DNA from: Symbiodinium natans
Taxonomy: Eukaryota; Sar; Dinophyceae; Suessiales; Symbiodiniaceae
Assembly (NCBI GenBank): GCA_905221605.1
Contig: CAJNDS010002845.1
Span: 408,713 to 472,712, forward strand
DNA: 64,000 nucleotides
Reading direction: 5' to 3'
Shown here: positions 31,960 to 43,742 of the stretch, in pieces
Position numbering within the stretch: position 1 is the stretch's first letter
How the letters are laid out: every line of letters starts with the position of its first letter
Program-made: the position numbers and the translations under genes
Notes under the pieces: model-generated
Seen by the model: the letters and a program-made list of their open reading frames with translations, nothing else
Told to the model about the DNA's origin: nothing
Database searches by the model: none

Positions 31960-34900
31960 TCCTGTCCTGTGCGGCGGAGAGCAGCCCCGATGCTTGGGGA
32001 GAGGCAAAACGGTCAATTCTTGGGCTTGCCAAGGATGGCTTTCTCTTCGGGCACGGCTACTCTATCGCTCGGGAGGTGGAGTAGTGAAGTGCTTTGTGCA
32101 AAGGGAGGTGGTGGTCTTTGACCGATATGCTAGTGTTCCATCGTATTGACATAGAGCTGGAAGTCGGCCGCGTCGGCTGCACTGCATGACAGTTGTAGAA
32201 TCAGCTTGTTTTCGACACGGAAGATGCACAGGTGCTGCCTCCCAAAGCGAGCCTTCCTGCCGGAGCACTTGGAAAAGGCGGCGGGAGAAGCAAAGCTGCT
32301 GACAGTTTTGGACTGAAGTTGCCAAGCCTGACCTGCTAGCCACCGCCGTGAGGTGCGTTCGGCGTCGTCTATCGTGGCCGCCGCCGACGGGACAACATCG
32401 AAGTTGCCCTCAAGGTACTGGTCTGTCAGTCATACGCACTCCCACCATCCCTCTTGAACGAAAGACATCACTTAGGTCTCGGAGAATGCTTCTTCAGCTG
32501 AGCCAATGCTGGAGCAGGTCTGAGACAAAAACTGATGCAGAGTCTGTCCTGGGGTTTGAGTCCTCTTCAGCGCGGTCCCGCCAAACAAGTTGAAAGTGAG
32601 GAGGCCCATGTGAACTTGTTCTGTGAGAGGTCAGCTTAAGTTAATGAGAGAGGATATGAGAGGATCATGGTTTAGGGAGGAGGCTCGAGGTATTACGTGC
32701 TTCACCAAATTTTACGTGTCACATCAAAATCTTCTCGAAATGTCAAAAGGAGATGTTAGAAGAAATGCCCCCGGAAAGGGCGGTAAAAAAGCTTTGTGGG
32801 TTGGCATCAGAGAGAATCCACAAGGGCTACTAGGCTATGTCGTTTTGTTCAGGCTTTTGCCGGGTTCGTAGTAGCTAAGAGCTTAGAGCTGTAGATTTTG
32901 GATCTTGCTCCATGGCATGGTGCCGTAGTCTGGCACAGGCAAGGGCAAGAGCACGAGCTCAACTGAAACGGAAGGCAGCTTTTGATTGCAGGAGATCAAC
33001 ATTCTGAAGCTCCTGGATCATCCTAGCATCGTCACGGCCACAGAATGCCACAGAAGCGCATTGATGCAGGATCGCATTCATGTCTAGTCATTGCTGCCCG
33101 TACAGGGGGATATTACCAGCAGTAGACCAAGAGGACAGTTGATATCTACAACAGCCGGGAAATTGGGATGAGCTCGATGAGAGGCATGTCGGAATTGAAG
33201 CCAGGATATTCCACGAAGGTCCAGCCTCTGCCAACTACTAAACAACACAACAACAGAATCCTAAGTTCTGTTGGCCAATGGAAGCTAGTGGCGATGCGTA
33301 CAGAACAGTAGGCGAGGAGAATCGGCCAGCTGTTCAGCAATCAAAAAGCATAATTGACTGAAACATTTTATGTCCTGAAGCCACCCTGGCATTGGGATCT
33401 TTTGGGGCATGAAGTATCCAGGTCCGCTTTCTCGAAGCCTTCGTGGACAAGAGCAGCGACTCCATGGTTATTGCCGGGGCCCCGAACAGCTGACACGGCC
33501 ACCCTTAAGCCTTGCATTGCTGTTGGAACTTCAGTGCCGAAGCCGGACTGAGTACTGTAGCCCTTCTGTGGTGGCTTCACACGGTTTTGCTGTATTGTTG
33601 TCTGGCAAGAAGTTCTGCATGAGAAAGTATGAGAAGTGCGACAGGCCATGGAGTTAGTGACTGGGGGCGACTTGCTTTCCTCGCTGACGGGTGAGCCGCA
33701 GCTCTACGAGGACACCTGAAGAAAGCCCTCTCGCGTCTTAAGACGTTTTCTTGGACCAGCTCCGGCTGACCGAGTGGTTTCTTAGCACTTCTTTGAAAGC
33801 CCCAGCAGTTTTGACACCAAAGGCTTGACACATCAAATGCAATTGGTGTGTATACTGAAGAAAGATTGCTCCTGATGCCTCACCCCTCTGTGTGCCAGAG
33901 CGCTTCATGTGACAGTGGTCGAGGAGTTCTTGGGTTTGAGCGTCTCAGAAAAAAGGGATGGGGAGTGGCTGAGAGTGTACTTTCTTCAGCATGACGACTG
34001 GAGCGGCTCTCGATGGTCTGGCCTGCTCCTTCACTTAATTGATGCTCGTGCCTAGACCCTTGGCTCTCGATCGCTTTCAGGAGAGCCTTGTTCGGCCAAT
34101 GATTTTTCACATTGCTTGCGCCAGCAGCTCAGAACCAGACTCTGCATATCCCATTGCAGACAAATTAATCCCACAGGGCATTTTCTGCGTTGACAGGCCT
34201 TGGCACATGCTCACGAGATGGGAGTTGTTCATCGCGACTTGAAGCCCGTGACTCGTCTCAACAAAAAAGATGATGTTTGAATCTCTACGGTGTGTGCATG
34301 AGCTCGTCGATCGTGTCTGGATCTGCAAGGGCTTGAACGTGCTTGGATGCGACATTGTGACGGTGTCTGTAATACTCGAAGCTTGCTGAGTTGCGTAGAA
34401 CTTCGGTTCAATGTGAAAGCGCTCTGTAGGTCCTAGACACGCTTTTTTCTTTTTTGAGCTTCCAAAACCATCCCAAACCGCACGCCTGGATGCCGAGTGT
34501 TTCAGGAGAACATCCTCCTGCGTCAGGGCGACCGATTCCCCAAGGCAGCTTGCGCTCTGGTGCTTTGTTTTCTTGAGGGCTTTGAGGGTTTTGCAGCCCT
34601 TTGGGTAGCACACTATGCGTGGGCAGGTTGCCGACTTCGGTCTCTCCAGATCCTTGAGGACAGCAGAGAGTACATACACTTCGTCACTTTATCACGAAAG
34701 CTCGCGTAGCGAAGCTGGAGTTTTATCTGCTTTAGCAGCAGGGGGCCGACCACGGCCAGAAAACAGCGTATTATTGATACTATCTTATTAGGGGGGGGGG
34801 TGCCGGGGGGGGGGGGGGGGGTAAATTGATACATCACACGAATTCCCTGGTTTTGGAGGGGGGGGGGTGGGGGGGGGGGGGTAAATTGATATATCAATAC

Positions 34901-36434
34901 CTTAAGGGGAGGCGTTTTTACGTCAAGACCTGACTCCGTCGCGTGTTGACCGCAGCGCGTGAGTCAGGCTCCCAGCACAACATGCGTCGCCGCCCACTAG
35001 TGATGTGTTGATTGCAACAAGCTAGTTGATTGCAAGAAGCTAGTATCTACCCAACACTGCGACGGCTGAAAAGAAGACGCTGGCCCCTCAAGCATGCCTC
35101 CAACTGGGCCCTGCCCGCACTTTCTCTTGCAACTTTGCTCTTGCTTCCGGCCCCCGAGCTTTCGTCCTCCCTGCCTCCGGCCCTCAAGTGACTGATACAT
35201 CAAGTGTGAGAGGAACTCTGAAATGGCAATGACCGTGGCTGGCACTCCCACGTACATGGCTCCAGAGATCCAGGACTCTCCGACATGTTTGTGGCATCAG
35301 TCGACGACGCATCTAGCCATCTAGCGGTACTTAGCAGTCGTGAAGCCCGTTGAAGCGGGGTTGCATCGGTTTACCGGGGGGTCAAAGCGGGGGCATGGCA
35401 GTCAAAGATGTTTAACATGCGCTGAACATGCAGCTGTCTGAAGGACCCGCGTCTGCCATACGACTTTCCGGCAGACGTCTACTCTTTGGGCTGTATCCTC
35501 ACCGAGCCTCAAGCATCGACTTGCACTACCGTGCCCCAAGCTACCTCCCACTGCCCGAGCAACAAAACACATAAAACACCCTCCAGCAAAGGACATGATG
35601 GACCCGTGCTTCTGCTGCAGTTGGTATGCGCAGGCCACGGCAAGGGATTTCTTGCCGAATGTAAGCTGATTGCAGAGGGGAAAATGTGCTGCAGACTTCT
35701 TAGAAGTGCAGGTGACACCGGGTTGCCACGAAAAAATGCGAAAGAAGTGGCCTGCTGGCACCACAGCTCCGGAATTCTCGACACCCTTGAAAGAGCTGCA
35801 AGGCAGGAGACTGCAGAGAATGCCCCGAGTTTCAGAAGAGTTGAAGCGGTGCAGTTTGCCGTGTGATGTTTGGCTTTTGTGAGGCTCTATGATCGGCCAG
35901 GCGCCAGGCCTGAGGCCCACTTGCTACCAGGTTTGTCAGGCCCTTAATGTGAGTCTTACTGAGTCTTACTGAGTCTTACTGCAGCCAGCCACGGGTGTTG
36001 GAGTTGTGCAGTTGTCGGGCACTGTCAAGCAGCGATTGGTCCAAAAACCAAGAGACCGCAGCTCGGCAGTTGTGCTGCAGCTTGCGACATCTGAGGCAAT
36101 GATCTTCTGACCCTTGCAGACACGCAGCCCTTGCCTCACACTTTGTGGCAGGCATCAGGGCTTACGGGTGCCCTCTTTTACAGTTCACACATGTGATTAC
36201 GCGGAATTGTGGCTCCCTCTTCTCCTCCCTGTGTGGTGTGGGGCCCCTTCTCCTTCTGTGGTATGAGATGCCCGGAGGGGTGGGGAAGGGTCGGGGCAAC
36301 GAAGCATTTCCCATGTTGGAATGTTGGAGGAGAAGCCGAAGTTGCCAAAGGGTCCACCTATGCAGAAGATGCTGGGCTCAGAGCTCGCTCGTGAAATTGC
36401 AGGCGCCGGCTTGCAACTAGGCGTTGTTGGTTGA
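31960..36434 (+). CDS. Serine/threonine protein kinase, at least 12 exons
   Basis: Kinase-domain exons, all in phase: up to 32175, then 32353-32414, 32476-32517, 32992-33036, 33422-33472, 33645-33710, 34081-34119, 34197-34247, 34506-34544, 34627-34662, 35211-35273, and 35444 onward. Motifs in order: P-loop VGRVGAFGVVYRG, VALK (Lys codon 32412), helix C EINILKLLDHPSIVT, the hinge after MVIAMELVTGGDLL, HRDLKPENILL (34230 on), VADFGLSR (34633 on), GTPTYMAPE, and DVYSLGCILTE. DLKPEN and the APE region indicate Ser/Thr specificity. Upstream, a patch near 31990-32080 (KDGFLFGHGYSIARE) and a last patch ending at 36434 (KLPKGPPMQKMLGSELARE) probably belong to the same gene. The C-lobe after 35507 is not fully joined. 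The first Gly of the P-loop is replaced by Arg. Two introns begin with GA, six with GC, three with GT. Confidence 0.9.
34791..34890 (+). repeat. Poly-G/TAAATTGATA direct repeats in a kinase intron
   Basis: Two copies of a long G-run followed by GTAAATTGATA lie about 60 bases apart, inside the GC-AG intron 34663-35210. The second copy ends in a small palindrome around TGATATATCA. Confidence 0.85.
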
Positions 36435-37510
36435 GTCACGCAAAGCCTTGTTCTGATGGATGATGGAGATGCGGCTACCACCTAGTAGCAGCACACTGAC
36501 ATGTGCAAATTGTGTGTCAACTGAGACGCGATGCGAAATCACGCGAAGTGAAACGAAGCTTAGTCTGTTGCAGGCCGAGGTGGTTACGCTGTCGGCTGCC
36601 GCGTCCGGGTGATGGTGGATACCGAATGGTATCCCGGCGAGGCAGGGGTAGACTTGTAGACTGATGGCTGTGTTTTGCGGGCTGGTGCATGTATGTAGTT
36701 GAATGTCTAAGGAGGCGCGGTCTTGTAGAGCCATGCTCGCAGTCATTCTCGGGAGACACTCCCGAGAGGTCGGTCGCTTCGACGGTGGGGGTTGTCGTTC
36801 GATGGCCTGCGACCGACAGACACCGCAGCTGGGCAATCTCAGGTGCTATCAGCGAAACGATTGGGCAGCGGGCTGAAACAGTGAAATGCGGAGACGAAAA
36901 CTGTTTTTTTTGAAAGCCCGAACTTCGTCCTGCACTCCGAGTTTTGCACACTGTAATAAAAACATGCCAAATCACTGAAGTTCCGGCACATGTTCGGATC
37001 AGTACAAATCGGAGCTTAGATAAATGTCACACCACCTGGAATTGAAGGGAGGTAGGAACGCCCCTCAAGTCGTTCGCTGTGCATCTGACAGGAACTAGGC
37101 ATGCTCAGGAGGCCACTTCACGCACGTCCAGTAGCCTCCAACGAAGCCAACTGCACCCACGGAGCTTGCACTTGCCTGCGTTTGCCATCTGACGCCAGGT
37201 GAAGCACATCTCGACAAGCATGTGCCCTGGAGCAGTGCAGGTACACTTCAAGCGAAACGGAGGCAGGGATGCCCGGAGTCAAAGCCTTTGAGTGACTTCT
37301 TGACGTGCATTGACTGCACAGTGATTGCACAACGACTGCGTATGCTGTGTGCTTCAGGGTATGTTTATGCCTCCACATGTTCAATCGTACAGACGTGCAT
37401 CTGCAAAGCTGGCAAAGCTAGACTGAGAAGCTGGCAGCTTGTAGCCTTGTAGCCTCTCGTGAGCATGCAGGTTGCCGCTGCATGTTGCCCCTGCATGGCC
37501 CAGTTTCGCA
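36435..37510. other. No confident gene
   Basis: Open frames at 36417-36975 (-) and 37222-37452 (+) have no motif. Nothing else supported. Confidence 0.3.
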
Positions 37511-37511
37511 G

Positions 37512-37707
37512 GTGAGGAAGCCATCCTGGTATGCCCTTGGCAGTTTCAGCTGCTGCTTCGACCAGATCCCGGAGCAGTCGTTGCAGAGGAGGATCGGATG
37601 GGCACTTTGATCTTCCCGGAGGCCCCGTTCAAAGCAACATGAACCTGCAGAAAAGGAGGATCATGATACATTGTGTTGCCAGTGTGTTGGAGGTTCAACC
37701 GGAGAAG
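37512..37707 (+). CDS. Hypothetical exons
   Basis: After TTCGCAG the frame reads EEAILVCPWQFQLLLRPDPG, then AEEDRMGTLIFPEAPFKAT and a TGA at 37640-37642. A second patch, 37651-37707, is exactly 57 nt between CTGCAG and a consensus donor GTAAGT; two frames are open in it. The exons look real, but their junction and family are not resolved. Confidence 0.4.
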
Positions 37708-38628
37708 GTAAGTCCATCCAAAAACTCGAGGACAGAGCTGATGCTGAAAACCTTCTGACCGGTGGGACCCAGCAGTCATGCAGCCTGCAAGGACTCCAGC
37801 ATCGAGTCCCGCGCAAAGAGAGGCCAAGTAGAAGTCCACTTGCACAATTAAGTCTTTAAGTTTCTGGATGTTTGACAATGCGCAGGTCCCCGTGGTCAAA
37901 CAGAAATGTCAGCCGGGCTGTCGGCAGCAGTGACGTTGCACAGGCTTTGTGCAGGCTGAACGGTTGGGTCGGTGGTTCAACAAATCGACAATATAGACGT
38001 GTCCAAGGTGTTAATGCGAACAGTCGGTAGGTAGCGAGGCACGGAAATTCAGCTACTTCAGATGTGATCGCAAAGCGATGCACATGAGTACCGGAGAGTC
38101 GAAATGCACGGCTCGAGGAGGATCACGGATGCAAATAAGTACGCCATGCACTGACTCTGACGGTGCTAGTAGCTCTGATTTGCAGTGGGTGGCGGGCTCC
38201 TGCAGAACGTGTACAACGCACGTTGCTTGCCACACCTCCGCAACTTTGCCAAGGCCACAGTTTGCTAAGTTACCAAGTTGTGAAGTCTATACTGTACTAA
38301 ACAGGAAGCTTGCACTGGTAATGTTGGACCCGCATTATAGTAGGGGCCACAAACTAGAGCATGTCCAACATGACTTCGCATCTCGCGAAGAATTTGTTTG
38401 TCTCAAAGTTGCAACCGTGTGTTGTTCGTCATCGGTACGACATTCCACATGCCCAAACATAGAGGTACTCTGGTGTTGTGTGTAACGACATTGTCATCAC
38501 TCTATGTTGGAATTGGCATGGGCGTGCATCCACAGCTAAGTTGCCTGTGTTCTTGCTGCTTTGTCGAGCCTAGCCTGTGGCCACGGGTGGTCTTTCAATA
38601 AGTTGACACTTCACGCTGGGCAGGTTAG

Positions 38629-39027
38629 ATGAACAGACCTCGGCTGACAAGAAAAGAGGATTTCTTTGCTGGATGGTGGCACCGTGCGACTCAATGGAGC
38701 CCGCGCTCTCTCAGGTATTGCAAGCAGTACTCTTGCATGGAAGGCATCGTGGCAGCTGAAGTGAGCTGAAGCCCCGTTTGTCTGCTCATGCCGCTGCAAA
38801 GTAACTGACATGATTAGGGCCGTAAAAAACACCAAGGTTTTGGAGCGGAAGTTAACAAGATGCTCGAAGAGGAGCTGAACGCTGCCTCGCACCCAGATCT
38901 GAGGCCCCTGCTCTCGGCTGCGTCCCAGTTGTACCTCGCGTGGAGGAGAAAAAAGGCGTTTTTGCAGCTGAGGCCATGCTGTTCGCAAGTGGACATTCAG
39001 TCCTGCCAAGGACCGTGTCAGAAGTGA
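38629..39027 (+). CDS. Hypothetical protein exons
   Basis: A 46-codon frame from an ATG at 38629 (KEDFFAGWWHRATQWSP) is followed by a clear exon, 38818-39027. That exon starts after GATTAG, contains AEVNKMLEEELNAASHPDLR then SAASQLYLAWRRKKAFLQ, and ends at TGA. The second patch is a helical, charged segment of about 69 codons with strong coding character. No family recognised. Confidence 0.45.
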
Positions 39028-39639
39028 TCACCACCGCTGCAACGTTCGACCAACGTTAAGTTAAGTTGTTGTCGCGTAGATTTTTCAAACACATGAAGCG
39101 CGCAGCCCTTGTGAAGATTTTGTTTCTCGTGGCGTGGCGGGAGTGCATTAGATAGCCCGAGAACCAAGTCTCGCACAGTCCGCCGCACATTGTGGCTAGA
39201 CCTCTTCAAGCTTCGACTAGATCCCGCGAATGCCCCCTGCTCTAGCCTTTATGTTAAAGCAGTGCATGTCTCATCTTGAAATAGTGTGCATCGTATCAGG
39301 AATGCTTCGAGCATTCTGTTGATCAACCAGGCACGGAAGCTCAAAACTACCTCTTTTGCAACATGCTCCTCTGCTTTGCACACCAAGTTTTGACAGGTCT
39401 CTAATAATTTTCCTGAACAAGAAGGACTGCAAATATCGGAGGCAAGGTGAGTGCGACAGCAGTTTGTTCACTGCTCCTTGGTTTGGTCAAGTTTAAGCTA
39501 CCAGTAGCTGGCTGTGGGACCTACCCGCTGACTGATTGTGGGTCTGCTCTAAGTCTACTTATTCTACGTCAGCTCAATCCCGATCGGGGCCATGAACCCG
39601 ACTGCAGAGACGTGTCACGTGCACGACGAACAAGTTCCA

Positions 39640-40110
39640 AAGTGACAACGGCCACCACACGTGACTCATCCTCGTATCTGTCAGCACGTTTGTGCCTCGA
39701 CGCTACGAGGATGGCGCACCCCACATGCCTCATCCTCGTAATCGTCTGCACTTTTGAGATGTGAACGACAACCGAAGCTAAACGACAGTTTCGAGGATGG
39801 CGCAACCCACGTACCTCAGCTACAAGTCAGCACTTTTGAGGCCCCAACACCAGACCAAGCTTCAAAAGTGGTGACGGTTGCGAGGAGGACGCACTCCACG
39901 CGCCTCATCTTCGTGACAGTCAGCACTTTTGAGATGCGAAAACAGTGACGACAGCCACGAGGATGCCGCACATGAGGGGCCTTATCCTCGTAACTGTCGG
40001 CACTTTTGCGGATAAGAGGCTCCAGCACTTCCGGATGGCGCGCCTGAGGCCTCATCCTCGTGACTGTCAGCATTTCGGCTCGCTGCACGGCATTCGCAGA
40101 CGCTTCCGGA
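39640..40110 (+). repeat. Degenerate tandem repeat with internal hairpins
   Basis: About five imperfect units of roughly 80-110 bases. Each contains CGAGGATGGCGCAC..., then CCTCATCCTCGT, then a CTGTCAGCACTTTTGAG box. CGAGGATG and CATCCTCG inside a unit are complementary, so each unit can fold. No coding capacity in any frame. Confidence 0.85.
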
Positions 40111-41416
40111 TGCTTTGAAACGCTTACGAACATAAAACGCACGGTGTCCGGTGAACTCCTGGACCCCCAGTTCTTAGAACGGAAACCCTTTCTGCTACGC
40201 ATTCAGGAACAAGGCGAGACCGTGCCGGACATGTGCGTGTTTTACTTCCCATCGGCTCGAAGACATGTAATGTGAGCTAACAGGCATGTTGCGAATTAAT
40301 CGTGGAAGTTCATGGCCTTGCTATCCGACAAATATCCGACAACAATCAAGAAGGGCAATATACGCAGCGCTAACAAGCTGACAAGCTCGCTAGTCTTGAC
40401 CTTGTGATGCCGAGCTGTCGCAAAATATGGCGGCTGGCGACAAGGTGCGCATTGTTGGTGTTGGATGTACCCTTTTCAATTCGCTCCCAAGCTCTGCAGC
40501 TACCCGCCATGACCGTATGACCACGCCCATCTGAGCTTCGCAGGGGCAGAGCTCATGGCTGGTTTGCGCGGCCTGTACCTACCCGCTCGTCCGCGTTGAG
40601 GAGCTGATCGAGGAAAAGCTTCACGGCAGAGAAGTGGGGAGAGTGGGCTAAGGGCTCGGCAAGAGCCCCCAAGAGATTTAGTATTCAGAGTTGGCTCTTG
40701 CTTTACAAGCATGCTCTCGCATGCCCGAAGAAAAAAAACTTGAACTCGAAAGCCTTCTTCTGAGCGGCATCCTGCACTCTTCTTGACGACCCTTGTTGGA
40801 TCATCAGACTATAGCATCCAGGGTCGGCTAAGGTTTGAATGCCGGAAAGACGACGCTTGGCTCGGTCAATCCTGTCCGCTCTCACTCTCGTGCGCAGTGT
40901 AGCACGGTGATAGGATTTATCGTGTGCCTGGGTAGGTTGACATGTTCCGACGAGGTTTCGTGGAGCTACGAGCTGGATGTGATGGAGCAGCAGATATGGC
41001 ACTCTGCCGACAGCAGCAACCACAGTAGAACGAGCGCGTCATTCACAATGTGTACAGGTGCTATTCTGCAACCAACGCCCACGACCACAGGTTCGATGTG
41101 GCCAGCGCCTAGGATGTTGTATATTGTATATGCTGTCACTGCAGGGCCAGGTTGAATGGTACCTTTTCCAATCTTCTGCACCGAGGTCCGAGTGCTTCCG
41201 ACCGGCTTGAGTCGTAGTCTGGCTGTGGACTGCGAGCGTATGTGAGCGTCATGGGGTCATTAGATTCCATTGCACACCTTCAATAGGCAGTTCAAAGCTG
41301 CTTCTGAAGCTCACAGGAGGGGAAGCCCACTGCAGAGTTTTCGTGGTTTCCGGGCTTCGCTTGGGCAATGGCCCACTGCCGCAGCCTTAGGCCTCACATG
41401 CGGCAGCCTCCATATG

Positions 41417-41510
41417 GCGATTTCTCTAAATTACGGTCCTTCTTGGGGTCCTTATTACAAGGCGGCCCCTCTTATTTCGGGTACCCAAAAAGGGACCATA
41501 ATTTAGAGAG
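41417..41510. mobile_element. Small inverted-repeat element (MITE-like)
   Basis: The left arm TCTCTAAATTACGGTCC is mirrored by GGACCATAATTTAGAGA at the right end, enclosing about 50 bases with further GGGTACC/GGGGTCC complementarity. It has the size and form of a non-autonomous foldback element. Target-site duplication not determined. Confidence 0.6.
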
Positions 41511-41557
41511 CTGACCATATCCACAACAAAGCCAAGCCTGTCAGCGTCCCTCCGCAG

Positions 41558-42080
41558 GCTGCCATTGCAATCGCCACTTGGGATGGGCCTTTTACCCGGA
41601 AGCTCGGCCAACTAGCGAGGAGAGCGCATCAGTGCGACGTTTTGCAACGGGCGTTTCACGGAGCAATTTGTGCAGAAATCGAGCAGTTAGACAAGAGCAC
41701 ATCGAGCTCGGCGGGGCTAAACGGTTCGGAAGAGGCCGGGTCAACAGCGACCACTACATGTGAAATAAGGTCGACACCGTTCACTCAAATCCACGGTACC
41801 CAGCATCCGATGGAAGGATCTGGGAAGTCTCCCCCTTTGGGACTTTGGGATTGTGCTCTATGCAAGGGCTGAAATTTGACCCATCTTGCCCCTCCCTTTC
41901 ACAAATCTGTGCACCCCCAACACAAGAAGCCACATCACGTCAAGCACGGTTTGCACCTTTGGCCGGCACGCCTCGCACAATCAAACTTTCGGAGGCTCAT
42001 GGAAAGAAGCATTTTGGGGTGGGAGGTCATCCGGGAGGTTCAGCATTAGCTTGTAGATGCTCATGCTGCTCATGTTGCGG
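41558..42080 (+). CDS. Hypothetical protein, two exons
   Basis: Exon from 41558, directly after CTCCGCAG, stays open for about 105 codons. It contains AAIAIATWDGPFTRKLGQLA and FHGAICAEIEQLDKSTSSS, then a Ser/Thr-rich tail. A second patch near 41940-42050 contains KHGLHLWPARLAQSNFRRLM and WEVIREVQH. A third short patch upstream (41055-41120, YSATNAHDHRFDVASA) may be an earlier exon. Strong coding character, no recognised family. Confidence 0.45.
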
Positions 42081-42651
42081 GCTGGAAAACGTCAGCGTGG
42101 CACTTTGGCAACTATGCCGATTGTCATCACTTGCGCGGTGACAGTCGTGATCGTGACCGCTGTGGCAACGAAACTATGTGCGCTCCTGCATTGAAAGCAT
42201 GCTGACTAGGGAGAAACACGTCAGCTTCACGCAAGGCAGGTGGAGAAGGAGGTAGTCACCAGCTCTATCATGAACGGGCTGGGGTTACAACGAGCAATGT
42301 CGGCTCCTAATGATGCTTTGCATGTCGTCGGATATCTTTAGTTCATCCACTAAAGGCGTCGTTCACAGATGCGAGGCTGAGGGAGGAGGATCGTTTGGAG
42401 CATCGGGCACAAAGTCGGAAATAGGGGGCAATGATGGTCAGGTAGGGGTTTTGCCGATATTCACAGTCTACTTGCCAGGAGCACTCCGAGCAGCCTGCAG
42501 ATGCATCCACGCCACTTAGTTGACACTCATAGTTTTGGCCAATGTATAGTACACCCAGAGAGGGTTGCCGTGAGCCTGCCTCGTTATTCTATTTGCTTAG
42601 CATGTGCTCAGCGTTCCACGGCCCAATATCTGAAACTGCTGGGGTGGAAAG

Positions 42652-43209
42652 ATGTCGAACGGCAACATTAATACCGATCCCAAAAACCTGCATGTCTTGA
42701 GGTTTTCGCTGCAGAGTCCGGAGTACGTGTTTCTTGAGAATTATGTTTTATGCTGGCTTCTTCGAAGCTCTTCAGGCTCGAAGTCTGTCGGTCAGAGTGT
42801 GTGTGTGTGTAATCGCACCCATGTCCCCACAGGCTAGAACAGATGTTGTTGGTCGCAAAGCCCCACAACGTGCTGTTCAGGTCTGAACTCGCTTTCTTCG
42901 GACTAGTGCTCACGAGCCTTGCCGGACGCTTCAGCTCTTGCCACCCAAATTAGAGAGGAACAAGTAACGCACAAACTATATCGCATGTGCAGCTTGCATC
43001 TACTCTCTACTTGCCAAGACCACTGTCGATTTCCGAGTTGGCAGCGCATGGTGCCCTCCCATCAAGTGATTGCCAGCACTGGCAGTTTTGACTTCATGTT
43101 CACACGTGCCACAGCCGAGGAAAATGCGGGAGAGCCGCCTGCACGATTCGACAGTGGAGGACATCTTCGCGCGGTTGAGGCAGGACCGTTCTCCGCGAGC
43201 ATACTAAAA
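42652..43209 (+). CDS. Hypothetical protein exons
   Basis: A frame from an ATG at 42652 reads NINTDPKNLHVLRFSLQSPE then VFLENYVLCWLLRSS. A second patch from about 42840 reads HNVLFRSELAFFGLVLTSLA. A last patch (about 43070-43209) reads KMRESRLHDSTVEDIFARL, then RQDRSPRAY and TAA. The last one has clear coding character and is probably the C-terminus. The middle patch is hydrophobic and could be a membrane segment. Junctions unresolved; no family recognised. Confidence 0.35.
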
Positions 43210-43742
43210 AGACTCCAGCAGAAGCGAAATGGTTTTGATGTGGCTCATCATGTATCATAAAAGTCTTCAGCGACATGTTGTGTCTGCAACGCGTTGTTTT
43301 CGTCGAGCAATGTTTCTTGTATGTCTCAATGTTGCTGTGCGTGCCCTAACTGTTTGCCTGCTCTACGTTGGTGCATACACGTAACTGCCCCTTTGCAATT
43401 CAATCACTGATACCTTGCGGCTGCATGCGATGCATTTGCTCAAGTGTTTTTGTTGTTTCAACACAAATAGCACATCAAGCACAGTCACATAGGTTTCCGT
43501 AGGTTACCGTTGTTTTTTCTTGGGGTTGAAACGTGGAAGGAGTAGGGTGGGGCAGGGGGACGAGGGAGCCTGGTAATTACATTTAATGTTCGGGGGCGCT
43601 TTGGGTGTGTGTGTGTGTGCACAAAACCCTGTTGGACCAAGGGTCGGAGCAAATCACATCAGTCGTTTTGAATTCATTTAAGATGTACGCAGGGGGCCGC
43701 TCCACCCACTGTTAGGGGGCGGCCAACGAAGAGCCTAACAGT

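Noticed and set aside
34107-34679. 190-codon minus-strand frame
   Set aside because: Antisense to the HRD and DFG exons of the kinase.
37927-38485. 135-codon + frame at 38078-38485
   Set aside because: Cys/Ser-rich composition without motif; no splice support.
40835-41155. NAGKTTLGSV, resembling a Walker A motif
   Set aside because: It lacks the beta strand before and the helix after it, and no other nucleotide-binding motif follows.
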